The position numbers and the translations under genes are program-made. From NCBI RefSeq assembly GCF_001586275.1, contig NZ_CP014545.1:1452501-1516500 (forward strand): 64,000 nucleotides of DNA, given 5' to 3'. The DNA comes from Sphingorhabdus sp. M41. Its GTDB lineage: Bacteria > Pseudomonadota > Alphaproteobacteria > Sphingomonadales > Sphingomonadaceae. Position 1 is the first letter of the stretch; every line of letters starts with the position of its first letter. Below the pieces are notes generated by a model. The model saw only the letters and a program-made list of their open reading frames with translations. It made no database searches and was not told where the DNA came from. This document shows positions 9,747 through 18,392 of the stretch, piece by piece.

Positions 9747-12176
9747 ATGTCCGAATTCGAAGTAAATCCCGCCCCTGAATCCAAAACGCTACCATTGTTG
9801 CCTTTGCGCGACATCGTGGTGTTTCCGAACATGATCGTGCCGCTCTTTGTCGGTCGCGATAAATCCGTGGTGGCACTCGAAAAAGCAATGGATTCGGACA
9901 AGGAAATCTTCCTCGTCGCGCAGCTCGATCCGGCGGAAGATGATCCCGTTCGCGATCAGCTCTACGATCTTGGAGTGGTCGCAACCGTTCTGCAGTTGCT
10001 CAAATTGCCTGACGGAACCGTTCGTGTTCTTGTGGAAGGCAAGCAGCGAGCTAGGCATCTGTCCCTTGAAGACAAGGATGAAGGCTATGTGCTGGCTTCG
10101 GTAGACCTGATCGACGAACAGGCGACTGATGACGCCCAGACTTCGGCGCTGATGCGTTCGGTGGTCGAACAATTTGAAAATTATTCGAAGCTCAACAAGA
10201 AGATGCCGGCAGAGACGGTGGTTCAGTTGGGCGAAATTGACGATGCCTCGCGCCTCGCCGATGCGGTTGCCGCCAATATCAACGTAAAGGTCTCCGACAA
10301 GCAGAGCCTCCTGATGGAGGATGATCCCGTCAAACGTCTCGAGATGGTATTTGCCTTCATGGAAGGCGAACTGGGCGTGTTGCAGGTCGAGAAGAAAATC
10401 CGTGGCCGGGTCAAGCGCCAGATGGAGAAGACCCAGCGCGAATATTATCTCAACGAACAGATGAAGGCGATTCAGAAAGAACTGGGCGACGGCGAAGATG
10501 GCGAGGGTGACGAACTCGCCGAGCTGAGCAAGAAGATCAAGGAGCTCAAGCTTTCCAAGGAAGCGAAAGCCAAGGCAACTGCCGAATTGAAAAAGCTGAA
10601 GGGCATGCAGCCGATGTCTGCCGAGGCAACGGTAACGCGTAACTATCTGGATGTGCTGCTCGGACTGCCCTGGGGCAAGAAGTCGCGGCTCAAGAAAGAC
10701 CTGAAACAGGCCGAGAAGGTTCTGGATGATGATCATTTCGCGCTCGAGAAAGTCAAGGAACGGATTCTTGAATATCTCGCGGTGCAGACTCGTACCAATA
10801 AGCTCAAAGGCCCGATCCTGTGCCTCGTGGGCCCTCCCGGCGTCGGCAAGACTTCGCTCGGTCGTTCGATTGCGCGCGCAACTGGCCGCGAATTTGTGCG
10901 CCAGTCACTCGGCGGCGTTCGCGACGAAGCGGAAATCCGCGGGCATCGGAGAACCTATATCGGTTCGCTTCCCGGCAAGATTGTCTCCAATCTGAAGAAG
11001 GCGGGCACGTCCAACCCCCTGTTCCTGCTCGATGAAATCGACAAGCTCGGACAGGATTTCCGCGGCGATCCAGCCTCGGCGCTGCTCGAAGTGCTCGACC
11101 CGGAACAGAATGACAAGTTCCAGGATCATTATCTCGAAGTAGATATTGATCTGTCGGACGTTATGTTCGTGACCACCGCCAACTCGCTCAATCTGCCACA
11201 GCCATTGCTCGACCGGATGGAAATCATCCGTCTCGAAGGCTATACAGAGGACGAAAAAGTCGAGATCGCCAAGCGCCATCTGGTTGAAAAGCAGATCGAG
11301 GCCCATGGCCTGAAAACGGGCGAGTTTTCCCTTCGCGAAGACGCGCTGCGCGATCTGATTCGCTATTATACCAGAGAAGCCGGTGTCCGGACTCTGGAAC
11401 GCGAAATCGCCAAACTGGCTCGCAAGGCGTTGCGCCGGATATTGGAAGGTGAGTATCAGAGCGTGGAAATCACGCCCGATAATCTCGCTGAATATGCCGG
11501 CGTTCGAAAATATCGCCATGGCATCGGCGAGGAAGAGAATCAGGTCGGTGCCGTAACCGGCCTCGCCTGGACGGAAGTCGGCGGTGAGCTGCTTACGATT
11601 GAATCCGTTACGGTGTCCGGCAAGGGACAGATCAAGACGACCGGTACGCTCGGTGACGTGATGAACGAATCCATTCAGACGGCGCTCTCCTTTGTGAAGG
11701 CGCGGGCACCATCTTATGGCATCAAGCCCAGTTTCTTCAGCCGCAAGGATATCCACATCCATTTGCCCGAAGGCGCTGTGCCAAAAGACGGGCCGTCGGC
11801 AGGTGTCGGCATCGTCACCGCTATCGTTTCCACCTTGACCGGCATTCCCGTGCGGCGCGATGTCGCGATGACTGGCGAAGTCACATTGCGCGGTCGGGTT
11901 CTTCCGATCGGCGGACTGAAGGAAAAGCTGCTGGCAGCATTGCGCGGTGGCATCACCACGGTCTTGATTCCGGCAGAAAATGAAAAAGATCTCGTCGAAA
12001 TTCCGGAAAATATTACTTCGAAACTCAAGATCATACCGATGAGCCACGTTGATGAAGTGCTTGCTGAAGCGCTGACGGAAAAAGTGGTGCCGATCGAATG
12101 GAGTGATGCAGACGAACTGGCCAGCCACGCAACGGCACCGGTTGCTGATGACGCAGGGTCTGCAGCGCGCCATTAA
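9747..12176 (+). CDS. lon: ATP-dependent protease Lon
   Basis: An 809-residue cytosolic AAA+ serine protease. The N-terminal substrate domain begins LPLLPLRDIVVFPNM. A coiled-coil stretch spans about residues 215-290. Walker A GPPGVGKTS is near 360 and Walker B LFLLDEIDK near 425. The protease dyad serine is in PKDGPSAGVG (about 680), with the lysine in GGLKEKLLAAL. ATG 9747 has GGAG 7 bases upstream. A longer in-frame start at 9705 would fall inside the predicted promoter. The last 30 residues are acidic and variable. HU follows, as is common, since Lon degrades HU in other bacteria. Confidence 0.96.
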   Translation: MSEFEVNPAPESKTLPLLPLRDIVVFPNMIVPLFVGRDKSVVALEKAMDSDKEIFLVAQLDPAEDDPVRDQLYDLGVVATVLQLLKLPDGTVRVLVEGKQRARHLSLEDKDEGYVLASVDLIDEQATDDAQTSALMRSVVEQFENYSKLNKKMPAETVVQLGEIDDASRLADAVAANINVKVSDKQSLLMEDDPVKRLEMVFAFMEGELGVLQVEKKIRGRVKRQMEKTQREYYLNEQMKAIQKELGDGEDGEGDELAELSKKIKELKLSKEAKAKATAELKKLKGMQPMSAEATVTRNYLDVLLGLPWGKKSRLKKDLKQAEKVLDDDHFALEKVKERILEYLAVQTRTNKLKGPILCLVGPPGVGKTSLGRSIARATGREFVRQSLGGVRDEAEIRGHRRTYIGSLPGKIVSNLKKAGTSNPLFLLDEIDKLGQDFRGDPASALLEVLDPEQNDKFQDHYLEVDIDLSDVMFVTTANSLNLPQPLLDRMEIIRLEGYTEDEKVEIAKRHLVEKQIEAHGLKTGEFSLREDALRDLIRYYTREAGVRTLEREIAKLARKALRRILEGEYQSVEITPDNLAEYAGVRKYRHGIGEEENQVGAVTGLAWTEVGGELLTIESVTVSGKGQIKTTGTLGDVMNESIQTALSFVKARAPSYGIKPSFFSRKDIHIHLPEGAVPKDGPSAGVGIVTAIVSTLTGIPVRRDVAMTGEVTLRGRVLPIGGLKEKLLAALRGGITTVLIPAENEKDLVEIPENITSKLKIIPMSHVDEVLAEALTEKVVPIEWSDADELASHATAPVADDAGSAARH

Positions 12177-12327
12177 TTGACGTTCAACATCGAGTCGCGA
12201 ATCTGAAACACAGGTGAATTGTCGCTGTAAAATAATCTAAACAGATAACGCGCCTTAACCGTTTGTCCCATTTCCTGTCATTTGGCGTAAAAAATGGAGG
12301 TTTGGCGCAGAAAACAGCGGTTTTTCT

Positions 12328-12356
12328 TTGACACACCCGGATAATTTCGCATTACT
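12328..12356 (+). promoter_or_regulatory. Promoter of the HU gene
   Basis: A consensus -35 TTGACA (12328-12333) is followed after 17 bases by ATTACT (12351-12356), about 60 bases before the HU start. The -10 is imperfect. The 240-base gap after lon is otherwise featureless. Confidence 0.5.
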
Positions 12357-12416
12357 GACGTCAGACAAGAGCGCGATTCAAAATGAATTGCCAATAGAGA
12401 AGGGGGGATACCCAGA

Positions 12417-12692
12417 ATGAATAAACAGGATCTTATCAGTAACGTTGCAGATCATAGCGGCCTCAGCAAAAGTGATGCCGGCAAAGCGGTTGATGCCGTA
12501 TTTGATTCCATCAGCAGCGCATTGTCCAGCGGCGGCGAAGTTCGTCTCGTTGGTTTTGGTACTTTTTCGACTTCGAAGCGTAAAGCTTCAACCGGCCGCA
12601 ACCCGCGCACCGGTGAACCAATGCAGATTCCAGCATCCACGCAGGCAAAATTCAAAGCCGGCAAGGGTTTGAAAGACGCCGTCAACAAATAA
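12417..12692 (+). CDS. hup: DNA-binding protein HU
   Basis: A 91-residue histone-like protein of standard length. The N-terminal MNKQDLISNVA helix pair, the GFGTFSTSKRKASTGRNPRTGEP beta-arm region and the C-terminal KAGKGLKDAVNK are diagnostic of HU/IHF. RNPRTGEP, with the intercalating proline in PRTGEP, is intact. It binds DNA without sequence specificity and compacts the nucleoid. A strong GAAGGGGGG Shine-Dalgarno precedes ATG 12417. It has its own promoter and two downstream terminators, so it is probably a separate transcript from lon. Which HU paralogue it represents (A or B) cannot be told. Confidence 0.96.
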   Translation: MNKQDLISNVADHSGLSKSDAGKAVDAVFDSISSALSSGGEVRLVGFGTFSTSKRKASTGRNPRTGEPMQIPASTQAKFKAGKGLKDAVNK

Positions 12693-12698
12693 TCAATC

Positions 12699-12729
12699 CG
12701 GGGAGCAGAGTTTCGCTCCCCGATTTTTT
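12699..12729 (+). terminator. Rho-independent terminator of the HU gene
   Basis: CGGGGAGC (12699-12706) pairs perfectly with GCTCCCCG (12715-12722) around an 8-base loop, followed by ATTTTTTC. Confidence 0.9.
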
Positions 12730-12751
12730 CGCGCTTTGTTCTAGAAATATC

Positions 12752-12783
12752 AGGCGGGTTCTCCAAAAGAGTCCCGCCTTTTT
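12752..12783 (+). terminator. Second rho-independent terminator after the HU gene
   Basis: AGGCGGG (12752-12758) pairs with CCCGCCT (12773-12779), with further partial pairing inside the loop, followed by TTTTTC. It lies 50 bases beyond the first terminator on the same strand and probably acts as a back-up. Confidence 0.75.
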
Positions 12784-12899
12784 CTATATATATGGGACGC
12801 GTTTCCGTTCCGACCGGGCTGCGTCCGCAACCTTTGTGCCCTCCGATCGTTAATTCCCACATATAGTTTTTCTTAAATGGATAAAATTGGGAGCTTTTT

Positions 12900-13163
12900 A
12901 TGGCAGGCGGTTGGGCGCGTGATGGCGCGGTACAGGATCAGATTGACGATACAATTGCCGACGCGGTGAAGCGCGCGCGGGCAGACATGCCGTCTGGTGA
13001 AGCCGCGAAATATTGCGCAGAATGCGGTGAGGAAATTCCCGAAGCCCGACGCCGCGCCTTACCCGGCACTAGAACCTGTGTCGCCTGCCAGTCGGCGCGT
13101 GATGCGGGCAGGAAAAGTGCGGGCATAAATCGGCGTGGCAGCAAGGACAGCCAGCTCCGCTAG
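12900..13163 (+). CDS. DksA/TraR-family zinc-finger protein (YbiI-like)
   Basis: An 87-residue protein. The N-terminal half (about 10-33, DQIDDTIADAVKRARADM) is a predicted helix. The C-terminal half holds a C4 zinc finger with C39, C42, C60 and C63 (C-x2-C-x17-C-x2-C), the DksA/TraR signature, with EEIPEARRRALPG between the pairs. It is much shorter than DksA and lacks the long coiled coil with the acidic tip, so it resembles YbiI/TraR-type small members that may bind the RNA polymerase secondary channel. GGAG lies 8 bases before the ATG. It stands alone between terminators and the next gene. Confidence 0.88.
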   Translation: MAGGWARDGAVQDQIDDTIADAVKRARADMPSGEAAKYCAECGEEIPEARRRALPGTRTCVACQSARDAGRKSAGINRRGSKDSQLR

Positions 13164-13470
13164 CGGAAGGTTGGTAAGTCGTTCCGCTGATTTATAGCGA
13201 CCATGTCATAGAGTTCTAACTTCGGTAATATTGGCTGTTTGATTTTATCATCCAAGTCTCGGCGCCAAAGTCGCTGCTTCTACGCCATCTGCCGACCGCG
13301 CTCCTCCGATCATTAGCGTTTACAGCGGAACCGATACAGCGCTCGGGTGTTGTCTTGGCAATCCCCAAGCAAACAATCGTAGGAGCGCCGCGATCGAACA
13401 TCTGGCTGACAATTTCTGGAATATACGCGGTGATTTTAAAATCTCGCACGTCATCAATATTGGCACACAT

Positions 13471-14154
13471 ATGTCGCTGGTGCGCAAGCCTGGCGGGACT
13501 TTCATATTGATCGATTCCTACGAACTGGACAAATCGGATCAAGCAGAATTGATGGCGTTGACCGAAGACGGCGCTTTGATCGAGGCGGTGCTGAATGTGC
13601 ACCCATTTCACACCATCCACTGCAAATTCATACAGGATATTCTGCCGCATGCACGGTTGATAGGTACCCGCCGCCATCACGAGCAGGCTCCGCATTTGCA
13701 ATGGGATCCGGATGTGATTGAGGACAGGGCAACCCAAAGCCAATTCTCCGATATATTCGATTTTTCAATCCCTTCCGGCGTCGACTTCATTTCTGATGAC
13801 GACAGTGTACATGTTGGCTCGGTCATCGTGCGTCACCGGGAAACGGACATCGTCCACGTTGACGATACGCTGATGTTTATTGATCTGCCGTCGCTCGTCC
13901 AGAAAGTCGTGCCGGGCCCTAAATTGCGTTTCCATCCTAAGCTTGCTGACGGCTTGGAGAAACGCGCTGGAGCGGCGGACGACTATATAGCCTGGGCCAG
14001 AGGCCTCGCGCGCGACTGGGCCGACACAAAGATCATCTGTGCTGCTCATAAGGGCATTTACAGACTCACTGACGAGACATTTGTCGAGGCGATCGACAAG
14101 GCGCTCGAACATGCCTCCGATACGCTGGACAAACATCGCAAAACCTACGGCTGA
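13471..14154 (+). CDS. MBL-fold-like hypothetical protein; real N-terminus probably begins upstream at 13393
   Basis: At least 227 residues. The fold looks metallo-beta-lactamase-like without a full HxHxDH motif: GGTFILIDSYEL resembles the usual first Asp strand, and NVHPFHTIHCKFI replaces the metal-binding segment. I do not recognise a specific family. In-frame sequence before the first ATG (13471) reads like conserved protein: HLADNFWNIRGDF, then HVINIGTHMSLV. A Shine-Dalgarno TAGGAG (13380-13385) sits 7 bases before an ATC at 13393, where an ATG would be expected. The coordinates given use the first canonical start. It precedes the aldehyde dehydrogenase by 51 bases. Confidence 0.6.
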   Translation: MSLVRKPGGTFILIDSYELDKSDQAELMALTEDGALIEAVLNVHPFHTIHCKFIQDILPHARLIGTRRHHEQAPHLQWDPDVIEDRATQSQFSDIFDFSIPSGVDFISDDDSVHVGSVIVRHRETDIVHVDDTLMFIDLPSLVQKVVPGPKLRFHPKLADGLEKRAGAADDYIAWARGLARDWADTKIICAAHKGIYRLTDETFVEAIDKALEHASDTLDKHRKTYG

Positions 14155-14205
14155 ACCAGCCCCCTCGCGATGCTTCATACCAAATCAGAAAATAAAGGCT
14201 TCCCC

Positions 14206-15585
14206 ATGACCGACAAGACCATCGAGACCGTAAACCCACTCACCGAAGAGCTTCTGGAAACCTATCCGATCATGTCGGATGAAGAGGCGATGGACGTCGT
14301 CCAGAAAAGCCATGATGCTTTTCTCGACTGGCGTCTGAAAACGCTGGATGAACGAGCCAGCGTGATTGCTTCAATCGCTGATGAATTGCGCAATTCCAAG
14401 GAGGAATTTGCCCAATTGATGACTGATGAAATGGGCAAGCTGCTCAGCGACGCGCGCGAAGAGATCGAGCTTTGCGCCGGCGTTTGCGATTATACCGCCA
14501 AGCACGGTCCCACCATGCTAGCGGATGAAGAACGTGAAGTGCCGGACGGCAAAGGGCTTGTCACTTATTCGCCGCTGGGCGTTATCTATGGCATCCAGCC
14601 CTGGAACTTCCCCTGCTACCAGGCGATCCGTTATTCGATTTCCAGTTTGATGGTCGGTAACGGCGTCCTGCTGAAACATGCAGCAAATTGCACAGGTAGC
14701 GGACTGCTGCTGCGTGATATTTACGAGCGGGCGGGTCTGCCCAAGGGCCTGTTTGGCGTTCTGCTGATAACCCACGATCAGTCCGATGCGATCATCGAGC
14801 ACAATCTCGTTCGCGGCGTGACCCTGACCGGTAGCGACAAAGCCGGCCGCGCAGTTGCCCAGCGGGCGGCAGCCGTCTCGAAAAAGACCGTTCTCGAACT
14901 CGGTTCCAACGATGCCTATATGGTGTTCGACGATGCTGATCTCGATCTTGCGATCAAGGCCTGTGTCCAGGGCCGGATCTTCAACAACGGCCAGACCTGC
15001 GTCAACGCGAAGCGCTTCATTGTCACCGAGAAAAATTATGATGCCTTTGTCGAAGGCTATGCGGCAGCCTTTAACGCGGTGGAAATGGGCGACCCGAATG
15101 ACGGCGACACTCAGCTTGGCCCGATGGTATCAAGCAGTCAGCGTGATCAGGTCCACTCGCAGGTGGAGGAAAGTGTGGCCAAGGGTGCGAAGATTGTCGC
15201 CGGTGGCAAGATACCTGACGACACGGGCTGGTTCTATCCCGCCACCGCGCTGGTCGATGTCGCGCCGGGGCAACCCGCCTATGACGACGAGATTTTTGGT
15301 CCTGTGGCCTCTATCATCAAGGCGAAAGATGACGAGGACGCAATGCGCATCGCCAACGACAGTCGCTATGGCCTGGGCGGCGGTATCTTCAGCAAGGACG
15401 TTGATCGTGCGGTCAAAATGGCGTCGCTCTATTTCGATACTGGCATGGTGAACATCAATACCTATACCATTGCTTCGCCGGACATGCCTTTTGGCGGGGT
15501 CAAGGACAGCGGTTACGGTCGGGAGCACGGCGAAGTGGGCCTGAAGGAGTTTGTGAACGTCAAGTCGATCACGATTGGCGCCTGA
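14206..15585 (+). CDS. NAD(P)-dependent succinate-semialdehyde dehydrogenase family protein
   Basis: A 459-residue aldehyde dehydrogenase. The catalytic glutamate is in VLELGSNDAY and the catalytic cysteine in NNGQTCVNAKRF. The cofactor-binding GSDKAGRAVAQRAA and PWNFPCYQAIRY are also present. Length and the opening ETVNPLTEELLETYPIMSDEEA fit the GabD/SSADH subgroup, which oxidises succinate semialdehyde to succinate. The exact substrate is inferred. ATG 14206 was chosen over 14170 because it starts at the conserved MTDKTIETVNP. Its TGA is one base before the next gene's ATG. Confidence 0.88.
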   Translation: MTDKTIETVNPLTEELLETYPIMSDEEAMDVVQKSHDAFLDWRLKTLDERASVIASIADELRNSKEEFAQLMTDEMGKLLSDAREEIELCAGVCDYTAKHGPTMLADEEREVPDGKGLVTYSPLGVIYGIQPWNFPCYQAIRYSISSLMVGNGVLLKHAANCTGSGLLLRDIYERAGLPKGLFGVLLITHDQSDAIIEHNLVRGVTLTGSDKAGRAVAQRAAAVSKKTVLELGSNDAYMVFDDADLDLAIKACVQGRIFNNGQTCVNAKRFIVTEKNYDAFVEGYAAAFNAVEMGDPNDGDTQLGPMVSSSQRDQVHSQVEESVAKGAKIVAGGKIPDDTGWFYPATALVDVAPGQPAYDDEIFGPVASIIKAKDDEDAMRIANDSRYGLGGGIFSKDVDRAVKMASLYFDTGMVNINTYTIASPDMPFGGVKDSGYGREHGEVGLKEFVNVKSITIGA

Positions 15586-15586
15586 T

Positions 15587-16999
15587 ATGGCCAAGATGTT
15601 ACGCTGCGATGTCGCGATCATCGGTGCCGGCACCGCCGGGCTGGCGGCAGAACGGGCTGCCCGCTCCAATGGCGCCGGGACGCTGCTGATTGATCCCTAT
15701 TATAACGGAACAACCTGTGCGACCGTAGGCTGCATGCCGTCGAAGCTGCTCATCGCGGCTTCGCATGCGGCCCATGCTGCCCGGTCTACCGGCCGGTTCG
15801 GGATCACGGTTTCGAATGTAGAGATCGACGGCAAGGCCGTGATGCAGCGGGTGCGCACCGAGCGTGATCGTTTCGCCCGCCTCACTCGCGAAAGCATCGC
15901 CGATATTCCCGAACGCGTACGATTGCGGGGCAGGGCGCGATTCATTGCGGCCAACAGCCTTGAGCTGGACGATGGCCGTCAGATTGAGGCTCGCCGTATC
16001 GTAATCGCTACTGGTTCGGTTCCCTTTGTCCCCGAACAGTTCGCCGGATTGGGAAAGCGCTTGCTGACCAACGAGAATATATTCGATCTGGAGGACTTGC
16101 CGTCCCGCCTCGCCGTCATCGGTTCCGGTCCCATCGGTCTGGAACTGGCACAGGCTATGGCGCGACTGGGCGTGGAAGTCACTTTATTTGATCAGGGCGA
16201 ACGCCTTGGCGGCATTCGATGCGACAAGGTGCACGCGGCGCTCAAGGGGATCATCGAGAAGGACCTTAGCCTGCAACTGGGCGTGGATCTGACGGCCGAC
16301 ACTATAGAGAATGGCGTCCGCCTTGCATGGAGCGGCGCATCTTCGGGTCAGGCGGATTTCGATCATGTTCTGGTTGCGACCGGAAGACCGCCCAATCTCG
16401 AGGGCCTCGATCTTTCCGCTGCCGGAATCGCGCTCGACGATGACGGTGTACCCGTCCACGATCGCGACACGATGCAATGTGGTGACAGTTCGATCTTTCT
16501 TGCCGGGGATGTTGCCAATGACCTGCCTCTGCTGCACGAAGCCTCGCAGGACGGCGCGATCGCCGGGCGCAATGCTGTAGCTTATCCGGTGTCGATACAC
16601 GCGGACCGCTTTCCGCATTTCAGCATCACCTTCACCAGCCCGCCAGTGGCGCGAATCGGTCAGTCGGAAGAAGACGGGGTGATTACCGGAACCGCTGATT
16701 TCAGTGATCAGGGCAGGGCGCGGGTGGAAGGCACCAATGAAGGTGTTCTTACGCTCTATGCCGCTGCGCCGGATGGCCGGTTGATCGGAGCTGACTTGTG
16801 TACGCCCGCCAGCGAGCATCTGGCGCATATGCTGACATGGGCGATCCAGCAGGGGCAGACGGCGAGCCAGCTCCTGGAAATGCCATATTATCACCCGACA
16901 ATCGAAGAAGGGTTGAAACAGGCGCTCCGGACGATCTGCGCGGCGACTCCAATAGCCTTGCCGGAAGATCAGGACCGAGGGGTTCCATCGGGGGCATAG
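15587..16999 (+). CDS. Pyridine nucleotide-disulfide oxidoreductase (dihydrolipoamide dehydrogenase/mercuric reductase family)
   Basis: A 470-residue FAD flavoprotein. An N-terminal FAD site is IIGAGTAGLAAERAA. The redox-active disulfide is in TTCATVGCMPSKLL (C-x4-C). The NAD(P)-binding site is AVIGSGPIGLELAQAMARLG and the second FAD motif is SIFLAGDVAND. The dimerisation domain carries YYHPTIEEGLKQAL, with the His-Pro-Thr-x-x-Glu acid-base motif. It is not in a 2-oxoacid dehydrogenase operon, so a lipoamide role is doubtful. It is tightly linked to the aldehyde dehydrogenase (1-base gap). True substrate unknown. Confidence 0.88.
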   Translation: MAKMLRCDVAIIGAGTAGLAAERAARSNGAGTLLIDPYYNGTTCATVGCMPSKLLIAASHAAHAARSTGRFGITVSNVEIDGKAVMQRVRTERDRFARLTRESIADIPERVRLRGRARFIAANSLELDDGRQIEARRIVIATGSVPFVPEQFAGLGKRLLTNENIFDLEDLPSRLAVIGSGPIGLELAQAMARLGVEVTLFDQGERLGGIRCDKVHAALKGIIEKDLSLQLGVDLTADTIENGVRLAWSGASSGQADFDHVLVATGRPPNLEGLDLSAAGIALDDDGVPVHDRDTMQCGDSSIFLAGDVANDLPLLHEASQDGAIAGRNAVAYPVSIHADRFPHFSITFTSPPVARIGQSEEDGVITGTADFSDQGRARVEGTNEGVLTLYAAAPDGRLIGADLCTPASEHLAHMLTWAIQQGQTASQLLEMPYYHPTIEEGLKQALRTICAATPIALPEDQDRGVPSGA

Positions 17000-17107
17000 C
17001 CGGGCACTGGATTATAGCCCGTTCGGCCTGAAAGCGCAGCAAGCGCGAATCCCGCCGTGACAATAAAATCGCGGAAATGCGCTGGTTGATAACAGGGATT
17101 TTTGCCG

Positions 17108-17134
17108 GAAACCATCCGCCGGATGGTTTCTTTA
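17108..17134 (+). terminator. Terminator of the aldehyde dehydrogenase/disulfide oxidoreductase unit
   Basis: GAAACCATCC (17108-17117) pairs perfectly with GGATGGTTTC (17121-17130) around a 3-base loop, followed by TTTAT. It lies between the plus-strand oxidoreductase and the minus-strand tRNA-Lys. The T-tract is short. Confidence 0.55.
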
Positions 17135-17144
17135 TCGGCGAAAA

Positions 17145-17220
<76 letters not shown>

Positions 17221-17231
17221 ATATGAGTGGC

Positions 17232-17259
17232 TATATAGGGCCGGATTTCACGAACGCAA
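17232..17259 (-). promoter_or_regulatory. Promoter of tRNA-Lys (TTGCGT-16-TATATA)
   Basis: On the minus strand, TTGCGT (17259-17254), a 16-base spacer and TATATA (17237-17232) end 11 bases before the tRNA 5' end. Confidence 0.45.
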
Positions 17260-17276
17260 CATGTTGGTTGGAATAA

Positions 17277-18389
17277 TCATGCAAATGCGCCACCCCGGCG
17301 GCCCGGGTGGCGTTCGATCGACATCAATATCCCGACGCAGATCATGATTGTCATCATCGAAGATCCGCCGTGGCTCAGGAAGGGCAGGGGTATGCCAACC
17401 ACCGGTGCCAGTCCCATCACCATCATCAGGTTGATCGCTACGTAGAAGAAAATCGTCACCGTCAGTCCCGCTGCAGTGAGCTGGGAAAAACGGGTTTTTG
17501 CCTTCATCGCCACGCCGAGGCCCCAGCGGAACAGCAGGAAGAAGCAGAACAATACCAGAATGCCTCCGAACAGGCCCCATTCCTCGGCCATGGTCGCAAA
17601 GACGAAATCGGTATGCCCCTCTGGCAGATAATCCAGATGGCTCTGGGTGCCATTCAAGAAACCTTTGCCGAACAGACCGCCCGAACCGATGGCGATCTTG
17701 GACTGGCTGATATGATAGCCCGAACCGAGCGGGTCATTTTCCGGGTTGAGGAAAGTGGTTACGCGTCGTTGCTGATATTCTTCCAGCGCAAAGAAATAGG
17801 CGATCGGAGCCAATATCGCGATGGCCGCGCCGCCGCCGATGAACAGACGCAGCGGCAGGCCTGCGAGAAAGGCAATGGTCAGCGCACCCGCGACAACCGT
17901 TATCGTCGTCCCGAGGTCGGGCTGCAGCAGGATCAGGGCGCAGGGAACCGCGAGCAGGGCAAAAAGCGGCCATATCGCACCCCATGTTCGTGTCTGAGTG
18001 GGCGGCAGAAGATCATAGAAACGGGCAACCGCCAATATGATCGCGACCTTCATCAGTTCTGATGGCTGCAGTCGAATGAAGCCGAGGTTCAGCCATCTTT
18101 GACTGCCGCCGCCGACGGCGCCGATCAATTCCACGCCGAGCAGCATCAGAACCACGGCGATATAGGCCGGGAAAGCCATTGTTTTCCAGAAGGATTCCTT
18201 GAATCGCGACAGCACGATCGCCATTCCGACAAAGATGACGAAACGGACCATATGCAAGCCAGCCCAGGGTGTCAGGCTGCCGCCAGCGGCGGAATAGAGC
18301 ACGACAAAGCCAAAGCTGGCCAGCACGAACAAGAGCAGGATCGTTTTCCAGGGAAGCTGCGCAATCGGCGCTGGAATGAAATCACTCAA
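17277..18389 (-). CDS. rodA: Rod shape-determining peptidoglycan glycosyltransferase RodA (SEDS)
   Basis: A 370-residue integral membrane protein with about ten hydrophobic helices, beginning WKTILLLFVLASFGFVVLYSAA. SEDS landmarks are GGGSQRWLNLG, IRLQPSELMKVAIILA, LQPDLGTTI and PLPFLSHGGSSM near the C-terminus. It polymerises lipid II glycan strands together with the PBP2 transpeptidase encoded immediately upstream. Its start is 3 bases after the mrdA stop. It is the last protein gene of the mreBCD-mrdA-rodA unit. Confidence 0.95.
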   Translation of the reverse strand: MSDFIPAPIAQLPWKTILLLFVLASFGFVVLYSAAGGSLTPWAGLHMVRFVIFVGMAIVLSRFKESFWKTMAFPAYIAVVLMLLGVELIGAVGGGSQRWLNLGFIRLQPSELMKVAIILAVARFYDLLPPTQTRTWGAIWPLFALLAVPCALILLQPDLGTTITVVAGALTIAFLAGLPLRLFIGGGAAIAILAPIAYFFALEEYQQRRVTTFLNPENDPLGSGYHISQSKIAIGSGGLFGKGFLNGTQSHLDYLPEGHTDFVFATMAEEWGLFGGILVLFCFFLLFRWGLGVAMKAKTRFSQLTAAGLTVTIFFYVAINLMMVMGLAPVVGIPLPFLSHGGSSMMTIMICVGILMSIERHPGRRGGAFA

Positions 18390-18392
18390 TTT

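Noticed and set aside
10905-12173. A 422-residue minus-strand frame.
   Set aside because: It lies wholly antisense to lon and its residue pattern (Arg/His/Phe rich) is what an opposite-strand shadow of a GC-rich gene gives.
13216-13743. A 175-residue minus-strand frame opposite the MBL-like gene.
   Set aside because: The plus strand shows better protein-like sequence with a Shine-Dalgarno; the minus frame has no recognisable features.
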